A stretch of DNA of 39,356 nt from CAVSWN01 sp046728115 (GTDB lineage: Bacteria; Acidobacteriota; Vicinamibacteria; Vicinamibacterales; CAVVIG01): assembly GCA_046728115.1 (NCBI GenBank), contig JBKPDW010000008.1, positions 1-39,356 of the forward strand, given 5' to 3'. How positions within the stretch are numbered: the first letter of the stretch is position 1; the number at the start of each line of letters is the position of its first letter. Below, piece by piece: positions 16,430 through 24,080 of the stretch. The notes under the pieces were generated by a model that saw only the letters and a program-made list of their open reading frames with translations, made no database searches and was not told where the DNA came from. A program made the position numbers and the translations under genes.

Positions 16430-17761
16430 GTGAAACTTCGGGTGGTGTTGCGCGTGCTTACGGCGGGCGAAAGCTCGTTTCCAAACCCGAAACAGTCGGC
16501 ATGGCTCGTCGCGTACAAGGCTCTCGCAGACGCTGCCGGAAAACTGTCGCTGTTTGTCATCACGGTCGTCGCAGCGCGGCGACTGTCGCCGCACGCCTTC
16601 GGCGTGTTCTCGCTCGGATCGACCGTCGGGTGGCTTGCGGCGGTTGCGGCCGACTCCGGAATCCAGATGCATCTGGCGCGGGCGGTGGCACGCACACCCG
16701 CAGACGCCGAGTCGCTGTTGAGAGGGTGGTTACGTGTTCGTTTCTGGACAGCGGCCGGCGCTATCGCGCTCGTTTCTGCCGGTGTCCTCGCCGCGAGTTC
16801 GTTCGCCGAATCGGCCGGGCCGATCATCGTGCTCGCGCTCGTGTACGGCGCGAGCGGCCTTATCGAATTCCTCCACTATTGTTATCGAGGCTTATCGCGC
16901 AGCGACATCGAATCGTCGCTGACGTTATCGCAGCGCTCGGCGACGCTCGTGCTGGGCCTCGCGGCGCTCGCCTGGCGTCCAACCGTCGGCGCACTTGCCC
17001 TGGCGATGCTGGTGCCAGCGCTGATCACGCTCCTGATCAGCCTGCGTATTGCGCTGCGACTCGATAGACTCCATCTGTCGCCCGCCATGCGGGAGAGCAT
17101 CGATGATTCCTCGGTGGCCGCCCGCCACGGACACGGAGACTTCTGGCGCGACGTGTTCCCGATCGGCGCGGGGATCCTGCTGTCCGCGCTCTACTTCCGC
17201 GTCGACATCGTGCTGGTGCAATGGTGGGCCGGCACCGAATCGGTCGCGATGTACAACGCGGTCTTTCGATTGGTCGAAGCGCTGCGCCTCTTCCCTGCTG
17301 CAGTGCTCGCCGTCGCCCTGCCGTCGCTATGCCGGTCGCGTGACTGGCGCGCGGTCACGACCGTGTCGGTCGGCTTGACCGTATTCGGACTCGTCACCGC
17401 GGTTGTACTGGCGTGGAACGCTGACTGGATCGTCCCGCTCGTGTACGGCCGGCACTACGCGCCGGCGGCGCCCGCATTCCGCATTCTGCTGTATTCGCTT
17501 CCGTTGTTGTCGTTGAACTACGCGCTCACACAACAGCTGATCGGGTGGGACCGGCAGCGCGCCTATGCCACGCTCTGCGCGATCGCGCTCGTCGTGAACC
17601 TTGCGCTCAACTCGAAGCTGATACCGGCGCTGTCGATCGAGGGCGCCGCGTGGAGCACGTTGGGAACGGAAGCAGCGCTCACCGCCGGATGCCTCGTCGC
17701 GCTGCTTGGCCGCGCGCAGGCGATCGCGCAGCCGATCATCAGCGACAGGGTGACGACATGA
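16430..17761 (+). CDS. Oligosaccharide flippase (Wzx-like, MOP/MATE fold)
   Basis: The protein has about 443 residues and 12 or more predicted membrane segments. It opens with QSAWLVAYKALADAAGKLSL and the ARRLSPHAFGVFSLG motif common to polysaccharide flippases. Later conserved parts are FPIGAGILLSALYFRVDIVL, YNAVFRLVEALRLFP and YALTQQLIGWDRQRAYAT. Wzx proteins move undecaprenyl-linked repeat units to the periplasmic face. No in-frame ATG is available after the overlap with the ligase start, so a GTG at 16430 is proposed (GTG codons at 16442 and 16445 are alternatives). Its stop overlaps the next gene as ATGA, so the two are coupled. Together with the Wzy-like gene it makes the export side of the cluster explicit. 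Confidence 0.82.
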   Translation: MKLRVVLRVLTAGESSFPNPKQSAWLVAYKALADAAGKLSLFVITVVAARRLSPHAFGVFSLGSTVGWLAAVAADSGIQMHLARAVARTPADAESLLRGWLRVRFWTAAGAIALVSAGVLAASSFAESAGPIIVLALVYGASGLIEFLHYCYRGLSRSDIESSLTLSQRSATLVLGLAALAWRPTVGALALAMLVPALITLLISLRIALRLDRLHLSPAMRESIDDSSVAARHGHGDFWRDVFPIGAGILLSALYFRVDIVLVQWWAGTESVAMYNAVFRLVEALRLFPAAVLAVALPSLCRSRDWRAVTTVSVGLTVFGLVTAVVLAWNADWIVPLVYGRHYAPAAPAFRILLYSLPLLSLNYALTQQLIGWDRQRAYATLCAIALVVNLALNSKLIPALSIEGAAWSTLGTEAALTAGCLVALLGRAQAIAQPIISDRVTT

Positions 17762-18684
17762 CCGGTCCCGAACTGGCCATCACCCGCAGCGTGATGTACG
17801 CGTCGCTGTTCGACTATCCGCTGATGCTCGATCAGCTGCACTACTCGCTCGTCGAATCCGACCTGACGCCGGCGCAAATCCTCCGGGTCTATCGCGACAG
17901 CGATGATCTGCAGGCGATCGTCGAGTACCGCGACGGATTTTTCTTTCCGGTCGGACACAGCGATCTCGTAGCGGAACGCCGTCATCGCGAAGCTCGGAGC
18001 CATGCGTTTCTTCGACGGTACCGGAAGGTACTGCGCTTGATCTGTGCCGTGCCCTTCACCCGCATGGTGGCTCTGTCGGGCAGCGTGGCCCATCTCAACC
18101 TGGAACGGGGCGGCGACCTCGATCTCTGCATCGTGACGCGCGGTCCGCACGCCTGGACCGTTGCCGTCAGCGTCTTGCTCCTGACGAAGCTCCTCGGTCG
18201 CCGACGCGTCGTGTGTGCAAATTTCGTGGTGTCGGACGAGCAGCTGGCGCTCGATCAGCAGGATCTGTTCACGGCGAACCAGGTCATTCACCTGAACCCG
18301 CTCATTGGACCTGAGGTGATGCACGATTTTCTCGCGGCGAACCCGTTCGTCCGGCGGATGTATCCGAACGCGCTGCCGTGGCGGCGCAACCGTGTCGTTG
18401 ACTGGCCTCGAAGCCGTGTGCTGGACGCACTGAAGCGGACGCTCGAAGCAGCTCTCGTCGTGCCTGCGCCGCTCGTCGAGGCCACCTGCCGGCGTCTCTA
18501 CCGATGGCACCTTCGTCGCCGGTCCCATTCGTGGACGTCGCCCGAGCAGGTTCGACTGAACGACGAGGCGTTGAAGCTGCACACGTGCAGCCATCGCGAG
18601 GCCGTGCTGCGGCGATACGAGATCGCGGTTGAGGCGGCGTGGCGACAGGCAGCTCGCCGTCACGCTCGCGCGGCGGTGCGTTAG
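17758..18684 (+). CDS. Nucleotidyltransferase-fold protein
   Basis: This is a 308-residue soluble protein. The central motif is that of the Pol-beta/MNT nucleotidyltransferase fold: G108-S109 in LSGSVAHLNLERGGDLDLC, with the metal-binding pair D120-x-D122. An N-terminal helical part (ITRSVMYASLFDYPLMLDQL) precedes it and a basic C-terminal tail ends in ARRHARAAVR. Family members transfer nucleotides to antibiotics, proteins, RNA or sugars. The usual third acidic residue further on was not identified with certainty, so activity is not assured. Similar proteins appear in bacterial glycan clusters without an assigned role. Its ATGA overlap with the flippase points to a shared function, perhaps modifying or activating a glycan intermediate. 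Confidence 0.72.
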   Translation: MTGPELAITRSVMYASLFDYPLMLDQLHYSLVESDLTPAQILRVYRDSDDLQAIVEYRDGFFFPVGHSDLVAERRHREARSHAFLRRYRKVLRLICAVPFTRMVALSGSVAHLNLERGGDLDLCIVTRGPHAWTVAVSVLLLTKLLGRRRVVCANFVVSDEQLALDQQDLFTANQVIHLNPLIGPEVMHDFLAANPFVRRMYPNALPWRRNRVVDWPRSRVLDALKRTLEAALVVPAPLVEATCRRLYRWHLRRRSHSWTSPEQVRLNDEALKLHTCSHREAVLRRYEIAVEAAWRQAARRHARAAVR

Positions 18685-18703
18685 GCAGTAAGGGTGGTCA
18701 GTC

Positions 18704-19549
18704 TCAGCGTAAGGTCGCCTGCCCGGTCGAACACACACGCGGATCGCCCGACTTCATGCCTCGGCCGAACCACTCCACGCGCTGAGCAGAACTGCCGTGC
18801 GTGAAGCGCTCCGGCATCACGCGGCCGGTCGCCATCCTTTGCAACCGGTCGTCGCCGATCGACCCGGCAGCGCGCAAGGCTTCTTCGGTGTCGCCAGGAT
18901 CGAGCTCGATGCCTCCGGCGCGAAGGCGTCCGCCCTGCGAAGCCGCATGGCCCCAGATGCCCGCGAAGCAGTCCGCCTGCAGCTCGATCGCAACCGACGA
19001 GCTCTGCGGTCGGGCTCCGCGATCGCTGGCCATCAACCCGAGAAGATTCTGCACATGGTGCCCGACTTCGTGCGTGACGACGTAGGCTTGCGCGAAATCG
19101 CCGGGCGCGCCGAACCGTTCGGACAACTCGCGGAAGAATCCAAGATCCAGATAGACCAGATGATCGGCAGGACAGTAAAACGGCCCCGTTGCAGACTGTG
19201 CGGAACCGCACCCCGACTCGGTCGCGTCACGAAACAGCACGAGCTTGGTTTGCTCGTACCGGTCGCCAAGCAGTTCGGCCCATGTGTCCTGCGCGTTTCC
19301 CATGACGGCGTTCATCATGTCCACCAGACGTTCTTCCTCGGGCGAAGCACGCACCGCGCCCGAGGTCCCGACCGATTGGGAGGGCACTCCGCCACCAGTG
19401 TCGAGCAGGGAGAAGAAGTTCTGTCCGGTCAACCAGCTCAACAGGAGCAGGACCAGGACGCCGCCGATCCCCACGCCCCCGACGCGAGCCATGCCGCCGC
19501 CCCCGCGCCTATCTTCGATGTTGTCGCGATCGCCGGTTTGCCATCGCAT
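18704..19549 (-). CDS. ypfJ: YpfJ-family neutral zinc metallopeptidase
   Basis: The 281-residue protein has the family opening MRWQTGDRDNIEDRRGGGG and then one membrane helix (GVLVLLLLSWLTG). The catalytic motif is HEVGHH (H160, E161, H164), preceded by the PADHLVYLDLGFFREL segment and followed by ELQADCFAGIWG, in which the acidic third ligand region is expected. This is the Zn_peptidase family (PF04228), anchored in the inner membrane with the domain in the periplasm. Its substrates are not defined. It is convergent with the nucleotidyltransferase gene, 19 bases away, and seems unrelated to the glycan cluster. Confidence 0.88.
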   Translation of the reverse strand: MRWQTGDRDNIEDRRGGGGMARVGGVGIGGVLVLLLLSWLTGQNFFSLLDTGGGVPSQSVGTSGAVRASPEEERLVDMMNAVMGNAQDTWAELLGDRYEQTKLVLFRDATESGCGSAQSATGPFYCPADHLVYLDLGFFRELSERFGAPGDFAQAYVVTHEVGHHVQNLLGLMASDRGARPQSSSVAIELQADCFAGIWGHAASQGGRLRAGGIELDPGDTEEALRAAGSIGDDRLQRMATGRVMPERFTHGSSAQRVEWFGRGMKSGDPRVCSTGQATLR

Positions 19550-19765
19550 GTGCAGCCCCCGGAAGCACGACGCAAAAGGAAAGCCAGTATACGCCTCGGG
19601 TCATGCGACACATGGCTTGATTGCTGATGCTGACCGCTGATGGCAAATTGTCCAGGTTATGCCGGCACTACGTGCCCTTGTGCATACCTGCGTTTTTCAC
19701 TACGGCGCACCAAGCCCTGACAACCATCACGGCGCACTATGCCGATCCCAAAAACGCTGTAGCCG

Positions 19766-20812
19766 TCAGCGATTCAAAGGGGATACGCGAACGAGCAGCT
19801 TGCCGAAGTTGCGGCCGCTGAAGAGGCCAATCAACGCCGCGGGGGCCGACTCGAGGCCCTCGACGATGTCCTCGCGGTACTTCAGGCGTCGAGACGCCAC
19901 GAGCGGTGTGCATTCCTGCAGAAATGCGGCGAACCGATCGAAGTGATCGCTGATGATGAACCCCTTGATCATCGCGCGATGCACGATGAGGGGCCGGAGG
20001 TTGGGTCCGCCCGGATTAGTAGTGGCGTTGTACTCCGAGATCAACCCGCACAAGGGAATCCGCGCGCCGCGATTGAGCAATCGAAGAACGGCTGCCAGCA
20101 CCGCACCGCCGACATTGTCGAAGTAGACATCCACGCCTTTTGGGCACGCGGTGGCCAACGACGATTTGAAATCGTCGCCCTTGTAGTTGACGCACGCATC
20201 GAAGCCGAGGTCTTCGACGACATAACGACATTTGTCGGCCGATCCTGCGATGCCGACCGCACGGCATCCACGCGCCTTCGCCAGCTGTCCGACGACGGAT
20301 CCGACTGCGCCCGACGCGGCGGAGACGACCACGGTCTCGCCAGCCTTCGGCTGCCCGATATCGAGCAGCCCGACGTACGCTGTAAACCCCGGCACGCCAA
20401 GGACGCCGATCGCCGAGGTGATCGGAACCGCCGTGCCGTCGATCGTGCGCAGGTCCTTGCCGTTCGACACCGCGTACTGCTGCCAGCCGTCGTATCCCGT
20501 GACAATGTCGCCGGCCTTGAGGCGATCGTGTCGAGACTCGATGACCTGACTGACCGTGTGCCCGCACATCACACCGCCAATGGCGACCGGCGCCGCATAT
20601 GACGGCGCATCGCTCATCCGTCCCCGCATATAGGGATCGAGCGAGAGATACAGTGTTCGGCGCAGCACTTCCCCGTCTGCCAGCGGCGGCACGTCGGCGT
20701 CGACGATCTGAAAATCGTCGATGGTCGGCGAACCCGATGGCCGTTGCTTCAGACGGATTTGACGATTGGTTTTGGGAGTCGTATGGACCTCACGTCGGAG
20801 TCGAGCAGACAC
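19766..20812 (-). CDS. NADP-dependent oxidoreductase (medium-chain, CurA-like)
   Basis: The protein has about 348 residues and is a zinc-free medium-chain dehydrogenase/reductase of the leukotriene B4 12-hydroxydehydrogenase/CurA group. It opens with NRQIRLKQRPSGSPTIDDF, then LYLSLDPYMRGRM, and has the cofactor-binding AASGAVGSVVGQLAKARG plus FDNVGGAVLAAVLRL. Such enzymes reduce enone double bonds with NADPH in the cytoplasm, in detoxification or curcumin-type chemistry. The start is unclear: no ATG is available and a GTG at 20812 fits the family length. The alternative GTG at 20854 lies within an inverted repeat. The gene is transcribed alone, and the 216 bases to the next gene at 19549 hold no recognised feature. 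Confidence 0.85.
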   Translation of the reverse strand: MSARLRREVHTTPKTNRQIRLKQRPSGSPTIDDFQIVDADVPPLADGEVLRRTLYLSLDPYMRGRMSDAPSYAAPVAIGGVMCGHTVSQVIESRHDRLKAGDIVTGYDGWQQYAVSNGKDLRTIDGTAVPITSAIGVLGVPGFTAYVGLLDIGQPKAGETVVVSAASGAVGSVVGQLAKARGCRAVGIAGSADKCRYVVEDLGFDACVNYKGDDFKSSLATACPKGVDVYFDNVGGAVLAAVLRLLNRGARIPLCGLISEYNATTNPGGPNLRPLIVHRAMIKGFIISDHFDRFAAFLQECTPLVASRRLKYREDIVEGLESAPAALIGLFSGRNFGKLLVRVSPLNR

Positions 20813-20841
20813 TGCTCGGTGGTTCGGTACGACCGGGATCG

Positions 20842-20894
20842 GCCACGAAGCCACGAAAACACGATAAAGCCAAAGGATTCCGTGTGTTCGTGGC
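20842..20894. repeat. CCACGAA doublet and long inverted repeat
   Basis: CCACGAA occurs at 20843 and 20851 with an 8-base period. Bases 20850-20863 pair with 20881-20894 (13 of 14 positions) around a 17-base loop. A second doublet of CCACGAA with the same 8-base period lies at 33791-33805. The element sits between the oxidoreductase start and the next gene end and may be an interspersed REP-like sequence. Confidence 0.7.
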
Positions 20895-20933
20895 AGATCA
20901 TCATGGCCCTGACCGAGGTGACACGATGCGCGA

Positions 20934-22856
20934 CTACTGACGACGATCCATCAGCAGATCCCACGCGTCGGTCGCCCGCTGAACGATGCGCGGTACATCG
21001 TCGATGAGCAGATATCCCTTGAGCACGAGCGCGTCGGCCGCCTTTTCGACATCGGCCAGGTACTTATCGCGTGACGGATATCGTTCTCCGATCGAACGCC
21101 GCGGGTCAATCGTCTGCTCGCCAATCGCCCGCGTCACGGGAAACGGAATTGACGAACCAAGGAGCGACACGAGCTCGTTCGGCGATCCGGTCGCGGGGTC
21201 TCTGAAGTTCCAGCCCGTGTAGGTGGCGATGGGCATCGCGATCTCCGGCAGGCGGATACCGCCGCGCTCGTTGCCATCAGCGTCGACTGCGGGAACGAGC
21301 AGCGGCAACGGTGCGCCGGCGCCCGCGCCTCCCGCAATGAACCGATTGCTTCTTCGCGGCCCAGCCGTCAGGCCGGCCGGCGACCTAACGCCTGGAATCG
21401 CTGGAAATCTCAGCGAATCAACCTTCACGAGCGTTCCGTCCTTGAGCGTCGGATACGCGCTCGCCGGAGGCGGCGTGCCGGCGCTCACCCACCGGTGCAT
21501 GGACAGCAGCAGCGCGCGCAGAACCCACACGTACTCGATGGGATTGTCGATCTGCTGACCCGCGCTTTTCGCTGACGGGAATCGAGCAGGCGCATGCTGC
21601 GTGCCCGCTAGGAGATACACGCGGACGTTATCCGGCAGCTCGACATCGGCGCTGCCGTCCGGCGCGGTGTGCACCAGCGCCGCCACTCGGCCAAGCCCCC
21701 AGTACTCGACGGGCGTGTTCGTGTAGAAGACTTTCGGCTGATGCGCGCGCGCACGCGGGTTGTCGAGCAGCCCTTCTGTTGCGCCGCTCACCGGATCGCG
21801 GAGCGCTGCATCGGCGAATGGAAACGCCGTCGCGTTGTGAACGCCCAGGCCGACGGGCGTCGACCATCGTTCATTCAGACTGATTCCGCCGGCTCCCGCG
21901 GTATGCGCGATGACGCCGTCGAAGACCTGGCGATCGTGCTCGTCGGTGTTGAAGCCTTCGTAGAGAAACTCGCGCAGGAAACGACCGCTCTGGGAAGAGC
22001 CGTATCCGTACGCGTAGCGCACGCTCGCGATGTCGTTGGGCTGATGCTTGAGCCAGGTTGCGAAGTCCCGGACCGCAACAAAGCCCAGACCGGCCACCGG
22101 CGGATTGGCAGCCTTGTACGAGACTTCGTAAGTTTTGCCCGGTTCGAAGCCGCCGTCGAGGGTGACAGTGTGACCGTGCAGATGCCACCGCTCGCGCGCG
22201 ACAGGTTCGCTCTTCCCCAGGAAACTCGACCGAACGGTTAGCCGACTGTCGGGACCGTCTGGATCCACGGCATCGTACCTCGCCAGATCGCGAAGCGTTG
22301 TCTCGGTGGCGCGGGCACCGGGCGTGAACGCGGCGCGGACGATGCCGACGATCGGCTTACCGCCCTCGGTCGCGATCGGCACATCGATGTGCATCACGTT
22401 GGGACCTTCGGCGATATCGAATTCCCATCCAACCCACGCGATCGTGAATCCAAACCGCATCAGGAACTTGTCGCCAAGATCTCCGTCGCTGTCGGGATCG
22501 GGAGATGGTCCGCCGCGATTGAACTGCCGGATCGAACTGCGCCCGCCGCGGTTCGACACTTCGACGAGCACGCTTCCATTCGGGCGCGCCGGATCCTTGG
22601 GGCGAACGATGTAGATGCTGGAGGAAAACTCCACGCGGCCGTTGGCGTTGCGTGGCGCCTTGTCGAGATCGACGACGACGGCGTTGTGTGGATCCTTTGG
22701 GTCCACCGCGAAGTGGATCGTGCCGGCAATTTTCTCGTAGCCCGACGCGCCGATATCAGCTCGCCTCGCTACGTCGACGCGCGTCACGTCGGCGCGGACG
22801 GACGTGACACTCGCGGCGAGTGCCGCAGCCGTTAGCAGGGACAGGTGCGCTTTCAC
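20934..22856 (-). CDS. Exported alpha/beta hydrolase (Abhydrolase_10-like)
   Basis: The 640-residue protein begins with a signal peptide (MKAHLSLLTAAALAASVTSVRA). The nucleophile region is GYGSSQSGRFLREFLYEG, which has the G-x-S-x-G pattern. Around it are AWVGWEFDIAEGPNVM, HTAGAGGISLNERWSTP and YTGWNFRDPATGSP. This fits the long exported group of alpha/beta hydrolases common in Acidobacteria and some Proteobacteria, for which the reaction is not established. It is divergent from the propeller gene, leaving 99 bases between the starts, probably with both promoters. It was not clear which residues complete the triad, so catalysis is inferred from family resemblance. Confidence 0.8.
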   Translation of the reverse strand: MKAHLSLLTAAALAASVTSVRADVTRVDVARRADIGASGYEKIAGTIHFAVDPKDPHNAVVVDLDKAPRNANGRVEFSSSIYIVRPKDPARPNGSVLVEVSNRGGRSSIRQFNRGGPSPDPDSDGDLGDKFLMRFGFTIAWVGWEFDIAEGPNVMHIDVPIATEGGKPIVGIVRAAFTPGARATETTLRDLARYDAVDPDGPDSRLTVRSSFLGKSEPVARERWHLHGHTVTLDGGFEPGKTYEVSYKAANPPVAGLGFVAVRDFATWLKHQPNDIASVRYAYGYGSSQSGRFLREFLYEGFNTDEHDRQVFDGVIAHTAGAGGISLNERWSTPVGLGVHNATAFPFADAALRDPVSGATEGLLDNPRARAHQPKVFYTNTPVEYWGLGRVAALVHTAPDGSADVELPDNVRVYLLAGTQHAPARFPSAKSAGQQIDNPIEYVWVLRALLLSMHRWVSAGTPPPASAYPTLKDGTLVKVDSLRFPAIPGVRSPAGLTAGPRRSNRFIAGGAGAGAPLPLLVPAVDADGNERGGIRLPEIAMPIATYTGWNFRDPATGSPNELVSLLGSSIPFPVTRAIGEQTIDPRRSIGERYPSRDKYLADVEKAADALVLKGYLLIDDVPRIVQRATDAWDLLMDRRQ

Positions 22857-22955
22857 GGAAACGTATTATGCACGAGCCGGACCGAGCCGAGTGGCGCGCG
22901 GCGCCTGTGACCGGCGATAATGAGCGCTCGACAATCTCATCCAGACAGGTGTCCG

Positions 22956-24080
22956 ATGAAGCTCTTTCGTCTCGCGCTCGCGTCGGCCGTGCTGTTCACT
23001 CCTGTGCTGCCGTCCGGCCAGGCCGCGCCTACAACGTATCAGGAGCGCGATTTTCTCAGTCGTATCCGGCGTCTCACCGTGGAGGGCCGGCGCGCCGGCG
23101 AGGGATACTGGTCTCCCGACGGCAAGCGTCTCGTGTTCCAGAGCGAACGTGAGCCCGGGAATCCCTTCTACCAGATCTACGTCGTCGACTTGAGCACTGG
23201 CGATACCAAGCGCATTTCGCCTGGCATGGGCAAGACGACATGCGCCTTCTTCCGTCCTGGAACGGATGAGATCGAGTTCGCCTCGACTCATGCGGACCCG
23301 AAGTCGAAACAGCTGCAGGAAGAAGAGTTGGCGATTCGCGCGTCGGGCAAAGAGCGGCGTTACGCCTGGGACTACGACCCCGAGATGGACATCTATTCGT
23401 ACAACGAGAAGACAGGCGAGATGAAACGCCTCACGACCGCGCGTGGCTATGACGCGGAAGGAAGCTACTCGCCGGACGGCCAGTGGATCGTGTTCACGTC
23501 GATGCGCAGCGGCTACGACCATGTGCTGAACGAGAAAGAAAAGAAATCGCTCGACGAAAACCCCAGCAACTTCGCCGAGATCTACATCATGAAAGCCGAC
23601 GGCTCCGGTCAGAAACAACTGACGAACGTGTGGGGGTACGACGGTGGACCATTCTTCACGCAGGACGGGAAGAGGATCATCTGGCGCCGCTTCGACGAAC
23701 AGGGATTGATTGCAGACGTGTGGATGATGAACCCCGACGGATCGGATCAGCGACAGATCACCGATTTCGGATCGATGAGCTGGGCGCCGTATATGCATCC
23801 GTCAGGGCAATACATCATCTTTGCATCGAACAAACTGGGATTCGAGAACTTCGAGCTCTTCATGGTCGACGCGCAGGGCACGAAGGAGCCGGTACGCGTC
23901 ACGTATTCCGACGGCTTCGACGGGTTGCCGGTGCCCTCTCCCGACGGCAAGACTCTCGCGTGGACCTCGAGCCGGTCCGGCGGATCGGCGGGTCAACTGT
24001 TCCTCGCTCAGTGGAACCACGAAAAGGCGCTCGAAGCATTGAACAACGCTCCACCGAAAAAACCGAGTAAGAAATCATGA
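22956..24080 (+). CDS. TolB-like WD40/PD40 beta-propeller protein
   Basis: This is a 374-residue exported protein with signal peptide MKLFRLALASAVLFTPVLPS and a good AGGTG ribosome site before the ATG at 22956. It carries repeated PD40 propeller blades: SPDGKRLVFQSE, SPDGQWIVFTSMR, TQDGKRIIWRRF, HPSGQYIIFASNK and SPDGKTLAWTSSR. TolB-like propellers bind proteins or carbohydrates at the envelope, and this one has no enzymatic domain. The stop overlaps the next start as ATGA, so it is coupled with the M28 peptidase and may guide substrates to it. Its six-blade count is an estimate. Confidence 0.82.
   Translation: MKLFRLALASAVLFTPVLPSGQAAPTTYQERDFLSRIRRLTVEGRRAGEGYWSPDGKRLVFQSEREPGNPFYQIYVVDLSTGDTKRISPGMGKTTCAFFRPGTDEIEFASTHADPKSKQLQEEELAIRASGKERRYAWDYDPEMDIYSYNEKTGEMKRLTTARGYDAEGSYSPDGQWIVFTSMRSGYDHVLNEKEKKSLDENPSNFAEIYIMKADGSGQKQLTNVWGYDGGPFFTQDGKRIIWRRFDEQGLIADVWMMNPDGSDQRQITDFGSMSWAPYMHPSGQYIIFASNKLGFENFELFMVDAQGTKEPVRVTYSDGFDGLPVPSPDGKTLAWTSSRSGGSAGQLFLAQWNHEKALEALNNAPPKKPSKKS

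Noticed and set aside
16327..16827. N-terminal extension of the Wzy-like protein
   Set aside because: It lies antisense to the flippase and lacks hydrophobic segments; the ATG at 16326 is more credible.
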